From Prevotella sp. (GTDB lineage Bacteria > Bacteroidota > Bacteroidia > Bacteroidales > Bacteroidaceae), in assembly GCA_022788105.1 (NCBI GenBank), contig JALEVZ010000111.1, forward strand, positions 1-48,821: 48,821 nt of DNA. Direction: 5' to 3'. Every line of letters begins with the position of its first letter. Position 1 is the first letter of the stretch. Shown piece after piece: positions 34,146 through 42,714 of the stretch. The notes below the pieces were generated by a model. It had not been told where the DNA came from. It saw only the letters and a list, made by a program, of their open reading frames with translations, and searched no databases. The translations under genes and the position numbers were made by a program.

Positions 34146-34910
34146 ATGGACAAGTATGGACTTATAGGCTATCCTCTCGGCCATTCTTTTTCAATAAGCT
34201 ATTTCAACGAGAAATTCCAGAACGAAGGTATTGATGCCGAGTACATTAACTTCGAGATTCCTTCTATCGACAATCTCCCAGAGATACTCGCGTCAAATCC
34301 AGAGCTGAAAGGACTTAACGTCACCATTCCTTATAAGGAAAAGGTGATAAGCTACCTCGACTATCTAAGTGAAGAGGCAGCAGCCATAGGGGCAGTAAAC
34401 GTTATCAGAGTCTGCCACAAAGGAAACCACACGACACTGAGGGGTTACAACAGCGACGTCATAGGTTTTTCGCAAAGCATAGAGCCCATGCTTGAAACAA
34501 ACACCCACAAAAAAGCCCTCATACTTGGCACTGGCGGAGCTTCCAAAGCCATCAACTACGGATTGAAGCAGTTGGGCCTTGAAACCCTTTTCGTCAGCCG
34601 TACAGCCAAGCCGGGATTGATAACATACGACGACATAACCGCCGACACGATACACGAATACAACGTGATTGTCAACTGCACTCCTTGCGGCATGTACCCC
34701 AAAGCGGACACCTGTCCCCCACTGCCTTACGAGGCGATGGACTCACGCAACATTCTTTACGACCTCATCTACAATCCTGACGAGACGCTGTTCATGCAGC
34801 GCGGAGCTATGCAGGGCGCCAATGTAAAGAACGGTCTTGAGATGTTGCTGCTACAGGCTTTTGCAAGCTGGGAGTTCTGGGAAGGCAAAGAGAAAATCGG
34901 CATTATATAA
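34146..34910 (+). CDS. aroE: Shikimate dehydrogenase
   Basis: A 254-residue NADPH-dependent enzyme of aromatic amino acid synthesis. The substrate site is shown by [13 protein letters not shown] near the start, NVTIPYKE with the catalytic Lys64, AIGAVNV and GYNSDVIGF with Asp104. The NADP fold starts at [11 protein letters not shown]. The end has [17 protein letters not shown], as usual. It lies between ubiE and purM, with 41 nt before the latter. Confidence 0.95.
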   Translation: MDKYGLIGYPLGHSFSISYFNEKFQNEGIDAEYINFEIPSIDNLPEILASNPELKGLNVTIPYKEKVISYLDYLSEEAAAIGAVNVIRVCHKGNHTTLRGYNSDVIGFSQSIEPMLETNTHKKALILGTGGASKAINYGLKQLGLETLFVSRTAKPGLITYDDITADTIHEYNVIVNCTPCGMYPKADTCPPLPYEAMDSRNILYDLIYNPDETLFMQRGAMQGANVKNGLEMLLLQAFASWEFWEGKEKIGII

Positions 34911-34951
34911 TAAATGAGACTATACAAGAACAAAAATACACACCACTAAAC

Positions 34952-35548
34952 ATGGATAATTCGAACAGATACATGATGCGCGGAGTGAGCGCCGCCAAAG
35001 AAGACGTACACAACGCGATAAAAAACATCGACAAAGGCATTTTCCCACAAGCTTTTTGCAAGATCATCCCCGACATTTTAGGAGGAGACCCCGAGTATTG
35101 CAACATCATGCATGCAGACGGCGCAGGCACAAAGTCGTCGCTGGCATATATGTACTGGAAAGAAACGGGTGACCTAAGCGTGTGGAAAGGCATCGCACAA
35201 GACGCGCTCATTATGAACACTGACGACCTGCTGTGTGTGGGAGCCGTAGACAACATCCTCGTTTCGAGCACCATCGGACGTAACAAGATGCTTGTGCCTG
35301 GCGAAGTGATATCAGCCATTATTAACGGCACCGACGAGCTGTTGAAGCAGATGCGCGAGATGGGCGTAGGCATATACGCCACTGGAGGCGAGACTGCCGA
35401 TGTCGGCGACCTCGTACGCACGATTATCGTCGACTCTACAGTGACTTGCCGTATGAAACGTTCGGATGTCATCGACAACGCAAACATACGTCCCGGCGAC
35501 GTCATTGTTGGTCTGGCGTCTTATGGCCAGGCTACTTATGAGCATTAA
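34952..35548 (+). pseudogene. purM: purM, N-terminal half (gene interrupted by in-frame TAA and TGA)
   Basis: The 198 codons encode the first domain of phosphoribosylformylglycinamidine cyclo-ligase (AIR synthetase), which makes AIR from FGAM in purine synthesis. Typical parts are [50 protein letters not shown] and [10 protein letters not shown]. The frame ends in [12 protein letters not shown] at a TAA (35546-35548). The rest of the protein continues in the same frame after a second stop, TGA, at 35558-35560. Read through, 34952-36121 would give 389 residues, the usual Bacteroidetes length. By recall of related proteins the two stops stand where Glu (GAA) and Gly (GGA) are expected, each one G-to-T change. 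Neighbours are intact. Confidence 0.85.
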
Positions 35549-35560
35549 TATAATGGCTGA

Positions 35561-36121
35561 ATGGGCAGCAACGGTCTGACAAGTGCCCGTCACGACTTGT
35601 TCGCAAAGTACCTGGCAGAGAAATATCCTGAGAGCTACGACCACGCCGTGCCAGAAGAACTGGTATATAGCGGCTCGTGTCATCTCGACGACAAAGTGGA
35701 GGGTGTAGATGTAAACGCAGGAAAACTGGTTCTCTCCCCCACCCGCACTTATGCACCTGTCATCAAGAAGATATTGGACCAGCACCACAAAGACATTCAC
35801 GGCATGGTTCATTGCACCGGTGGCGCCCAGACCAAGGTGCTGCATTTTGTCAATGAAAACTGTCGCGTTGTGAAGGACAACATGTTCCCTGTACCTCCGT
35901 TGTTCAAGACCATTCAGAAAGAAAGCGGCACCGACTGGAAAGAGATGTACAAGGTGTTCAACATGGGTCACCGCATGGAGATTTATGTTTCTCCCGAGAT
36001 GGCACAGTCTATTATCAATATAAGCCGCAGCTTCAACATCGACGCACAGGTTATCGGACATATAGAGGAGGGCGAAAAGAGCCTTACCATCAAGTCGGAA
36101 TTCGGAACATTCGAGTACTAA
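35561..36121 (+). pseudogene. purM: purM, C-terminal half (possible separate chain by re-initiation)
   Basis: The 186 codons from an ATG directly after the TGA encode the AIRS C-terminal domain: MGSNGLTSARHDLFAKYLAEK, VPEELVYSGSC, GMVHCTGGAQTKVL, NMGHRMEIYV and GEKSLTIKSEFG at the end. The ATG is in the same frame as the N-terminal half and 12 nt after its TAA, so a ribosome that stops could restart here and make the second chain. The break lies in a loop insertion before the conserved glycine-rich SNGLTSAR segment, which might let two chains assemble. Whether it is a dead gene, an error or a working split enzyme cannot be decided from one sequence. prfA follows after 87 nt. Confidence 0.8.
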
Positions 36122-36208
36122 TACGACCATAGCACTGGTTGTTCCGCACATGTGATTTCATAATTTATTTCGTAAAAACAAGAAAAACAATTACCCTATA
36201 TTAAAGAA

Positions 36209-37321
36209 ATGGCAGACAATAACAGCATATTGCAAAAATTAGAAGGATTGGAAAGCCGCTTCGAAGAGGTGTCTACACTGATCACCGACCCTGAAGTTAT
36301 TGCCGATCAACAGAGATTTGTAAAACTCACAAAAGAATATAAAGACCTCAGCGACATCATGGACGCACGCAAGCGCTACGTGTCATGCATCAATTCTATA
36401 AAGGAGGCGAAAGACATTCTTGCCAACGAGTCTGACCCAGAGATGAAGGAGATGGCCCGCGAAGAACTGTCTATCAACGAAGAGTTGCAGCCCAAGATTG
36501 AGGAGGAGATAAAAATAGCGCTTATCCCGAAAGATCCAGAAGACGGCAAGAACGTGCAGATGGAGATACGAGCAGGAGCTGGTGGCGATGAAGCAGCGCT
36601 CTTTGCAGGCGATTTGTTCAGCATGTATAAGAAGTATTGCGAGTCAAAGGGATGGACTCTGTCGGTGACCAGCTTGAGCGAAGGTGCTGTCGGCGGCTTT
36701 AAGGAGATTGACTTCGCAGTCAGTGGCGACAACGTTTACGGCACTCTAAAATACGAGTCTGGCGTTCACCGTGTTCAGCGTGTGCCTGCAACAGAGACAC
36801 AGGGTCGCATGCACACCAGTGCCGCAACTGTTGCCGTACTGCCAGAGGCAGACAAGTTTGAGGTAAACATCAACGAGGGTGACATCAAATGGGATACATT
36901 CCGCTCAAGTGGTGCTGGTGGTCAGAATGTAAATAAGGTGGAATCGGGTGTGCGTCTGCGCTATCCGTGGAAAAATCCGAACACTGGAGAGACGGAGGAG
37001 ATTCTGATTGAATGTACTGAGACCAGAGACCAGCCAAAGAATAAGGAACGTGCACTCTCTCGTCTTCGCACATTTATATATGACCGCGAGCACCAGAAGT
37101 ACATGGACGACATTGCCAGCCGTCGCAAGACGCTGGTATCGACAGGTGACCGCTCGGCAAAGATTCGCACATATAACTTCCCACAAGGACGTGTCACCGA
37201 CCACCGCATCGGATTTACAACACATGACCTGCAGGGATTCCTCGGTGGAAACATTCAGGAGATGATTGATGCTCTCACTGTAGCAGAAAACGCCGAGAGA
37301 ATGAAGGAGACAGAGCTTTAG
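36209..37321 (+). CDS. prfA: Peptide chain release factor 1
   Basis: A 370-residue release factor that ends translation at UAA and UAG. The GGQ motif is at 237-239 (SSGAGGQNVNKVES) and the stop-reading tripeptide PAT at 193-195 (RVPATETQGR) marks RF1 rather than RF2, which has SPF. The N-terminal coiled region (1-100) and the PCRF domain around AGAGGDEAALFAGDLF are normal, as is the length. It lies in the run ubiE-aroE-purM-prfA-pyrF on one strand. Confidence 0.96.
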   Translation: MADNNSILQKLEGLESRFEEVSTLITDPEVIADQQRFVKLTKEYKDLSDIMDARKRYVSCINSIKEAKDILANESDPEMKEMAREELSINEELQPKIEEEIKIALIPKDPEDGKNVQMEIRAGAGGDEAALFAGDLFSMYKKYCESKGWTLSVTSLSEGAVGGFKEIDFAVSGDNVYGTLKYESGVHRVQRVPATETQGRMHTSAATVAVLPEADKFEVNINEGDIKWDTFRSSGAGGQNVNKVESGVRLRYPWKNPNTGETEEILIECTETRDQPKNKERALSRLRTFIYDREHQKYMDDIASRRKTLVSTGDRSAKIRTYNFPQGRVTDHRIGFTTHDLQGFLGGNIQEMIDALTVAENAERMKETEL

Positions 37322-37338
37322 TGTGAAACTGTTTCACA
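37322..37338. promoter_or_regulatory. 17-bp perfect dyad between prfA and pyrF
   Basis: TGTGAAAC-T-GTTTCACA starts directly after the prfA stop and lies 39 nt before the pyrF ATG. It is exact over 8 bp per arm. The tiny spacer suits a protein operator better than an RNA hairpin; no regulator can be named. Confidence 0.4.
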
Positions 37339-37377
37339 GACAGACACTTAGAAAAATCAAAATTAAACGAACAGAAC

Positions 37378-38205
37378 ATGACACGACAGGAACTTATAAA
37401 TCAAATCTTCACAAAGAAGTCTTTTCTTTGTGTTGGATTAGATACTGACACGAAGAAGATTCCGCAGCATCTGCTTGCAGAAGAAGACCCCATATTTGCT
37501 TTCAACAAGCAGATTATTGACGCCACAGCACCGTATTGCGTTTCATATAAGCCAAACCTCGCATTCTATGAGGCTTTCGGCATAAAAGGAATGGTCGCTT
37601 TTGAAAAGACTGTCAAATATCTACAGGAGCACTACCCCAACCACTTCATCATTGCAGATGCGAAACGAGGCGATATCGGCAACACAAGTGCAATGTACGC
37701 GCGTACCTTCTTTGATGAGTATGACATTGACGCCCTGACCGTAGCACCTTACATGGGCGAGGACAGCGTGACACCGTTCCTCGGCTATGATGGCAAGTGG
37801 GTTGTACTGCTTGCGCTGACAAGCAACAAAGGTAGCCATGACTTCCAGCTCACACGTGACAAGAACGGGGTACGTCTGTTTGAGCAGGTGCTCAAGAAAT
37901 CGCAGCAATGGGGCGACGCCAATAACATGATGTATGTCGTCGGCGCAACTCAAGGCGAGCTTTTCACTGACGTAAGAAAGATTGCACCAGACCACTTCCT
38001 TCTCGTTCCTGGAGTGGGTGCACAGGGCGGTTCGCTCAGCGAGGTGTGCAAATATGCAATGACAAAAGAGTGTGGCTTGCTGGTCAACAGTTCAAGAGGC
38101 ATCATATATGCTTCGTCCGGCGAAGACTTCGCAACCGTAGCTGCTCAAAAAGCCAAGGAACTACAGGAACAGATGGCTATTGAATTGTCAAAGATTGCTG
38201 GTTAG
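37378..38205 (+). CDS. pyrF: Orotidine 5'-phosphate decarboxylase (type 2)
   Basis: A 275-residue enzyme that converts OMP to UMP, the last step of pyrimidine synthesis. The catalytic segment [12 protein letters not shown] (93-104) has the Lys-Asp set of OMP decarboxylases; VGLDTD near the start and [14 protein letters not shown] also fit. The length and these motifs are of the longer type 2 (PyrF of mycobacteria and Bacteroidetes), not the 245-residue E. coli type. A perfect 14-bp hairpin follows the stop. Confidence 0.95.
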   Translation: MTRQELINQIFTKKSFLCVGLDTDTKKIPQHLLAEEDPIFAFNKQIIDATAPYCVSYKPNLAFYEAFGIKGMVAFEKTVKYLQEHYPNHFIIADAKRGDIGNTSAMYARTFFDEYDIDALTVAPYMGEDSVTPFLGYDGKWVVLLALTSNKGSHDFQLTRDKNGVRLFEQVLKKSQQWGDANNMMYVVGATQGELFTDVRKIAPDHFLLVPGVGAQGGSLSEVCKYAMTKECGLLVNSSRGIIYASSGEDFATVAAQKAKELQEQMAIELSKIAG

Positions 38206-38225
38206 TAATCGTAAGCTTTACATAC

Positions 38226-38271
38226 AGGACAGACAAAATTCTCGGATTTATCCGCTTATTTTGTCTGTCCT
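38226..38271 (+). terminator. Strong hairpin after pyrF
   Basis: AGGACAGACAAAAT (38226-38239) and ATTTTGTCTGTCCT (38258-38271) pair over 14 bp without mismatch; the loop holds a second dyad CGGAT-tt-ATCCG. TTATAAAATAAAA follows. It separates pyrF from the lpxD promoter. Confidence 0.75.
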
Positions 38272-38316
38272 TATAAAATAAAATGTGCAATAAAGGGTTT
38301 TATAAATAAAATTTAC

Positions 38317-38324
38317 TATTTTTG
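38317..38324 (+). promoter_or_regulatory. Probable -7 element of lpxD
   Basis: TATTTTTG, 31 nt before the ATG at 38355. It lies over the TTG that would open the longer frame at 38322, and so supports the later start. No clear -33. Confidence 0.55.
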
Positions 38325-38354
38325 CAAAATCAATTGTACAAACAAATTTTAAAA

Positions 38355-39386
38355 ATGGAGTTTACAGCCAAGCAAATTTCAGACTTTATTAATGGAAAAA
38401 TAGAAGGAGACGAAAACGCTTCGGTACACACATTCGCTAAAATAGAAGAAGGTGTGCCAGGCGCAATATCTTTCCTCTCCAATCCGAAATACACACATTA
38501 TATCTACGACACAAAGTCGTCTATTGTGCTTGTAAATGAAGACGTCGTTCTGGAGCGTCCTGTATCGGCAACACTGATTCGCGTTAAAAACGCCTATGAG
38601 TGTGTTGCGAAACTGCTTCAGCTATACCAGGCAAGTATTCCCGCAAAGAAGGGAGTTGACTCTTTGGCTTTCGTGTCACCGACAGCAAAAATAGGCAGAG
38701 ACTGCTACATCGGCGCTTTCGCGTATATTGGCGACAACGCTGTAGTAGGCGATAACACTCAGATTTATCCACACGCTGTTATAGGCGATAACGTAACCGT
38801 AGGAGACCATTGTCTCCTCTATCCTAACGTGACAATCTACAAAGAATGTAGACTTGGAAACAACGTTACTATACACTCAGGTTCTGTAATCGGAGCCGAT
38901 GGCTTTGGATTTGCGCCTAACAGTGACGGCTACGACAAGATTCCGCAAATCGGTATTGTTATAATAGAAGACAACGTAGAAATCGGCGCAAACACATGCG
39001 TTGACCGTTCTACGATGGGAAGCACCATTATACACAAAGGTGTGAAACTTGACAACCTCGTGCAGATTGCCCACAATGTTGAAGTCGGCGAAAACACAGT
39101 AATGTCGGCACAGGTCGGCATTGCAGGAAGTACAAAGGTTGGCTCTTGGTGTATGTTCGGTGGACAGGTTGGTCTCGCAGGTCACATCACTATTGGCGAC
39201 AAAACTTTCTTGGGTGCACAGTCAGGTGTGCCCGGCAACATAAAAGGCAATGAAAGTCTCATCGGCACCCCACCCATGGAGCCTAAGGCATATTTCCGTT
39301 CTCAAGCAATATTCCGCAGACTGCCTGAGATGTACAAGCAGATTGCCGAACTGCAAAAACAGGTTGAAGAACTTAAAAAGAAATAA
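38355..39386 (+). CDS. lpxD: UDP-3-O-(3-hydroxyacyl)glucosamine N-acyltransferase
   Basis: A 343-residue enzyme of lipid A synthesis that adds the N-linked hydroxyacyl chain from acyl-ACP. The N-terminal uridine-binding domain has [15 protein letters not shown]; a left-handed beta-helix of hexapeptide repeats follows (for example [21 protein letters not shown]), with the catalytic His in [17 protein letters not shown]-terminal helical extension ends in Lys-rich sequence ([10 protein letters not shown]). The ATG at 38355 is chosen over the TTG at 38322 because of the promoter and the family start MEFTAKQIS. It opens the cluster lpxD-lpxC/fabZ-lpxA-miaA. Confidence 0.96.
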   Translation: MEFTAKQISDFINGKIEGDENASVHTFAKIEEGVPGAISFLSNPKYTHYIYDTKSSIVLVNEDVVLERPVSATLIRVKNAYECVAKLLQLYQASIPAKKGVDSLAFVSPTAKIGRDCYIGAFAYIGDNAVVGDNTQIYPHAVIGDNVTVGDHCLLYPNVTIYKECRLGNNVTIHSGSVIGADGFGFAPNSDGYDKIPQIGIVIIEDNVEIGANTCVDRSTMGSTIIHKGVKLDNLVQIAHNVEVGENTVMSAQVGIAGSTKVGSWCMFGGQVGLAGHITIGDKTFLGAQSGVPGNIKGNESLIGTPPMEPKAYFRSQAIFRRLPEMYKQIAELQKQVEELKKK

Positions 39387-39418
39387 CAAGCGGTACCTAA
39401 CGGTAACGCTCAAAAGAT

Positions 39419-40810
39419 ATGGATATGTTAAAGCAAATGTCATTGAAAGGGAGCTTTTCGCTCTGTGGCAAGGGTCTGCACACAGGTCTGAGCCTAACAG
39501 TAACGTTTAATCCTGCTCCCGAGAACTTTGGATACAAGATACAGCGCATTGACCTCGAAGGAATGCCAATAATAGATGCCATTGCTGAAAACGTTGTTGA
39601 CACCCAGCGAGGTACGGTATTGGGAAAAGGAGAGGTTAAGGTCTCTACTGTTGAGCACGGCTTGGCTGCACTTTATGCGTTGGGAATAGACAACTGTCTG
39701 ATTCAAGTTAATGGTCCCGAGTTTCCTATTCTTGACGGAAGTGCCGCCATGTATATCAACAAAATACAGGAGGTTGGCGTTGAAGAGCTCAATGCTCCCA
39801 AAGACTGGTACATCATACGCCACAAGATTGAGGTAAAGGACGAGGATACCGGCTCTTGCATCACAATATTGCCTGATGAGGAGTTCAGCTTGACAGCAAT
39901 GTGTTCGTTCAACTCCAAGTTCATAAACAGCCAGTTTGCTACACTTGACAAGATAGACAAGTTCGCAAGTGAGATTGCACCGGCAAGAACATTTGTGTTC
40001 GTTCGTGATATCGAACCTCTGCTTAAAGCCAACCTCATAAAGGGTGGCGACCTTGACAACGCTATCGTAATATACGAGAAGCAGACAACACAAGAACGTC
40101 TTGACCAGTTGGCAGACTTCCTGAAGGTGCCTCATATGGACGCAACGAAGCTCGGCTACATACAGCACAAGCCATTGGTGTGGGAGAACGAGTGTACACG
40201 TCACAAACTGCTTGACATTATTGGCGACATGGCTCTTATCGGCAAACCTATCAAGGGTCGCATTATAGCCACAAGACCGGGTCACACCATAAACAACAAG
40301 TTTGCCCGTCAGATGCGTCGCGAGATTCGCAAGCACGAGATACAAGCCCCCATCTACGACCCGAACGAGGAGCCTATAATGGACAATATCCGTATTCGCG
40401 AACTGCTCCCCCATCGTTATCCCATGCAGCTTGTAGATAAGGTAATCTCTCTTGGAGCGACAACTATCGTCGGCGTAAAGAACATTACCGCCAATGAGCC
40501 GTTCTTCCAGGGACACTTTCCACAAGAGCCCGTTATGCCTGGAGTGCTTCAGGTGGAAGCCATGGCACAGTGTGGAGGTCTGCTGGTGCTCAACACCGTT
40601 GAGGAGCCAGAGCGTTGGTCTACATATTTCCTTAAAATTGACGATGTAAAGTTCCGTCAAAAGGTTGTGCCCGGCGACACCCTGCTTTTCAAGGTAGACC
40701 TGCTCGCCCCCATACGACATGGCATCTCATCAATGAAGGGATATGTGTTTGTTGGCGACCACGTAGTGTCGGAGGCAACATTCACGGCACAAATTGTAAA
40801 GAACAAGTAA
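39419..40810 (+). CDS. lpxC: LpxC-FabZ fusion: deacetylase plus hydroxyacyl-ACP dehydratase
   Basis: A 463-residue two-domain protein. Residues 1-305 are LpxC, the zinc enzyme that removes acetate from UDP-acyl-GlcNAc, the committed step of lipid A synthesis: zinc ligands His80 (STVEHGLAAL), His262 and Asp266 (RHKLLDIIGD), and His289 in RPGHT. Residues about 318-463 are FabZ, a dehydratase of fatty acid synthesis with catalytic His366 (FFQGHFP) and Glu380 (QVEAMAQ). The fusion is common in Bacteroidetes and links lipid A and fatty acid supply. Either ATG, 39419 or 39425 (MLKQ), could be the start. A hairpin lies between it and lpxA. Confidence 0.95.
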   Translation: MDMLKQMSLKGSFSLCGKGLHTGLSLTVTFNPAPENFGYKIQRIDLEGMPIIDAIAENVVDTQRGTVLGKGEVKVSTVEHGLAALYALGIDNCLIQVNGPEFPILDGSAAMYINKIQEVGVEELNAPKDWYIIRHKIEVKDEDTGSCITILPDEEFSLTAMCSFNSKFINSQFATLDKIDKFASEIAPARTFVFVRDIEPLLKANLIKGGDLDNAIVIYEKQTTQERLDQLADFLKVPHMDATKLGYIQHKPLVWENECTRHKLLDIIGDMALIGKPIKGRIIATRPGHTINNKFARQMRREIRKHEIQAPIYDPNEEPIMDNIRIRELLPHRYPMQLVDKVISLGATTIVGVKNITANEPFFQGHFPQEPVMPGVLQVEAMAQCGGLLVLNTVEEPERWSTYFLKIDDVKFRQKVVPGDTLLFKVDLLAPIRHGISSMKGYVFVGDHVVSEATFTAQIVKNK

Positions 40811-40843
40811 AAATTCATTTTCCAAGCCACATCAAAAGTGGCA

Positions 40844-40886
40844 CAAAGGACAGGGTGTCAGTTAATCTGTAGCACTCTGTCCTTTG
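40844..40886 (+). terminator. Hairpin between lpxC-fabZ and lpxA
   Basis: CAAAGGACAGGGTG (40844-40857) and CACTCTGTCCTTTG (40873-40886) pair with one G-T type mismatch; a small GCCAC/GTGGC hairpin precedes it. No T-run follows, so it may only weaken or stabilise the operon transcript. Confidence 0.5.
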
Positions 40887-40911
40887 GAGTAACAATAAAA
40901 TTGATTGAATC

Positions 40912-41682
40912 ATGAATAACATCAGTCCATTGGCTTATGTTCATCCGGAAGCTGTGCTCGGCGACAACAATGTGATAGGTCCGTTTTGTTATATAGACAA
41001 AGACACCGTTATTGGCAACAACAACAATCTGTTAAACAGCGTCACTATACATCAAGGAGCAAGAATCGGCGATGGAAACGAGTTCTTCCCCGGCGCAAGC
41101 ATTTCAACAAAGCCCCAGGATTTGAAGTTCAAGGGTGAGCATACGACTTGCGTAATTGGCAACAACAACAGCATACGCGAGAACGTCACCATTTCACGAG
41201 GAACCGCCTCTAAAGGCTGTACCGTGGTGGGCAGCAACAACTTACTGATGGAAAGCATGCACATTGGACACGACTGTGTACTTGGAAATGGCGTCATTGT
41301 TGGCAACTCCACCAAGTTTGCAGGTGAAGTAGTCATCGACGACAACGCTATAATCAGTTCAACAGTATTGTGCCATCAGTTCTGCAGAATCGGTGGATAC
41401 GTTATGATTCAAGGCGGTTGCCGCTTTAGCCAGGACATTCCTCCGTATATTATTGCTGGCAAAGAGCCCACAAAATACTGCGGACTGAATCTTGTCGGAC
41501 TGCGCAGACGTGGCTTTTCTAACGACCTCATAACCAACATCCATGAGGCATATCGTCTACTCTACTCGAAACCTGTATTGTCAGAAGGCATAGAAGAAAT
41601 CAAACAGAAGATGACTATCACGCCGGAAATACAATACATTATTGATTTCGTAGAATCATCTAAACGCGGCATCATTCGTTAA
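40912..41682 (+). CDS. lpxA: UDP-N-acetylglucosamine acyltransferase
   Basis: A 256-residue enzyme for the first step of lipid A synthesis: transfer of a hydroxyacyl chain from ACP to UDP-GlcNAc. It is a beta-helix of hexapeptide repeats ([16 protein letters not shown] onward), with the catalytic His at about 120 in MHIGHDC, the [10 protein letters not shown] loop and the C-terminal helical part with [16 protein letters not shown]. The length matches LpxA (about 255-262). It lies 101 nt after lpxC-fabZ and 56 nt before miaA. Confidence 0.96.
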   Translation: MNNISPLAYVHPEAVLGDNNVIGPFCYIDKDTVIGNNNNLLNSVTIHQGARIGDGNEFFPGASISTKPQDLKFKGEHTTCVIGNNNSIRENVTISRGTASKGCTVVGSNNLLMESMHIGHDCVLGNGVIVGNSTKFAGEVVIDDNAIISSTVLCHQFCRIGGYVMIQGGCRFSQDIPPYIIAGKEPTKYCGLNLVGLRRRGFSNDLITNIHEAYRLLYSKPVLSEGIEEIKQKMTITPEIQYIIDFVESSKRGIIR

Positions 41683-41687
41683 AACAC

Positions 41688-41710
41688 CAGCCTCTTTATA
41701 CAGGAGGCTG
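41688..41710 (+). terminator. Small hairpin between lpxA and miaA
   Basis: CAGCCTC (41688-41694) and GAGGCTG (41704-41710) pair perfectly around nine bases, six bases after the lpxA stop. There is no T-run. Confidence 0.4.
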
Positions 41711-41738
41711 CTCACAGACTTGTCCGCCAAAACGACAA

Positions 41739-42638
41739 ATGAAAAATCTTATTGTACTTGTAGGGCCAACAGGTGTTGGCAAGACAGAAACAAGCTTAAA
41801 TATTGCCGAGAATTACAGCATACCAATAATCAATGCTGATTCTCGGCAAATATTTTCTGAAATACCGATAGGCACTGCAGCCCCTACGGAGGAGCAGCAG
41901 CGTCGGGTTCGACACTATTTTGTAGGAACCCACAGCATAACCGACTATTACAGCGCATCTCTCTATGAGGAAAGTGTCATGAGCCTTCTGAATGACATGT
42001 TTCAGAAGACAGACATTGCCATGATGTGCGGAGGAAGCATGATGTATATCGACGCTGTGTGTAATGGCATCGACGACATACCTACCGTTGACGACGAGAC
42101 AAGACGTCTTATGAAAATGCGTCTGGAGCAAGAAGGACTGCCCGCACTTGTTGAAGAGCTGAAGCGAGTCGACCCCGAGCACTGGGAGATTGTCGACCAC
42201 AACAATCCGCGACGTGTGGTTCATGCTCTCGAAATATGCCATTCTACAGGCAAGACCTATTCTTCCTTCCGAACTAACACCGTAAAAGAGCGTCCGTTCA
42301 ATATCATTAAGATTGGACTCACAGCCGAACGTGAGCAACTCTACGACAGGATAAACCTCAGAGTAAGAGACATGGTTGCTAACGGTATGGTGGAGGAAGC
42401 ACGCCGTGTTTATCCGATGCGAGAACTAAACGCTCTCAACACAGTGGGTTACAAGGAGTTGTTTGAACATTTCGACGGAACTACGACCCTTGAAGAAGCT
42501 ATTGTTAAGATACAAGGCAACACACGACGATACTGTCGTAAACAGCTCACGTGGTTCAAACGAGACGACAATCTGAAATGGTTTACGACAGGACAGAACA
42601 TTAAAGAAATCATAAATTATATCGACAAGAATAGGTAG
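41739..42638 (+). CDS. miaA: tRNA dimethylallyltransferase
   Basis: A 299-residue enzyme that adds an isopentenyl group to A37 of tRNAs reading UNN codons. The P-loop is GPTGVGKT (9-16), with [46 protein letters not shown] and the end segment [16 protein letters not shown]. Bacteroidetes often carry two MiaA copies; only this one is in the window. The length is normal. It is in line with the lipid A genes and may share their transcript. Confidence 0.95.
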   Translation: MKNLIVLVGPTGVGKTETSLNIAENYSIPIINADSRQIFSEIPIGTAAPTEEQQRRVRHYFVGTHSITDYYSASLYEESVMSLLNDMFQKTDIAMMCGGSMMYIDAVCNGIDDIPTVDDETRRLMKMRLEQEGLPALVEELKRVDPEHWEIVDHNNPRRVVHALEICHSTGKTYSSFRTNTVKERPFNIIKIGLTAEREQLYDRINLRVRDMVANGMVEEARRVYPMRELNALNTVGYKELFEHFDGTTTLEEAIVKIQGNTRRYCRKQLTWFKRDDNLKWFTTGQNIKEIINYIDKNR

Positions 42639-42654
42639 GTTGTTCCTAATTTAG

Positions 42655-42662
42655 TAAATTTG
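42655..42662 (+). promoter_or_regulatory. Probable -7 element of the class A PBP gene
   Basis: TAAATTTG fits TAnnTTTG, 53 nt before the ATG at 42715. No TTTG stands at the usual distance. Confidence 0.45.
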
Positions 42663-42714
42663 CACAATAGCAAGATTCATAAAACATGCTTTATGCATAA
42701 AATAGCAGAAACAG

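Noticed and set aside
34952..36121. Stop-codon reassignment or selenocysteine at the purM TGA
   Set aside because: TAA and TGA both end many other genes in the window, a TAA is also present in purM, and I see no SECIS-like element.
39494..40720. 408-codon open frame on the minus strand across lpxC-fabZ
   Set aside because: It is a shadow of a conserved enzyme; no promoter, no recognisable motif, Cys/His/Tyr-rich as antisense frames often are.
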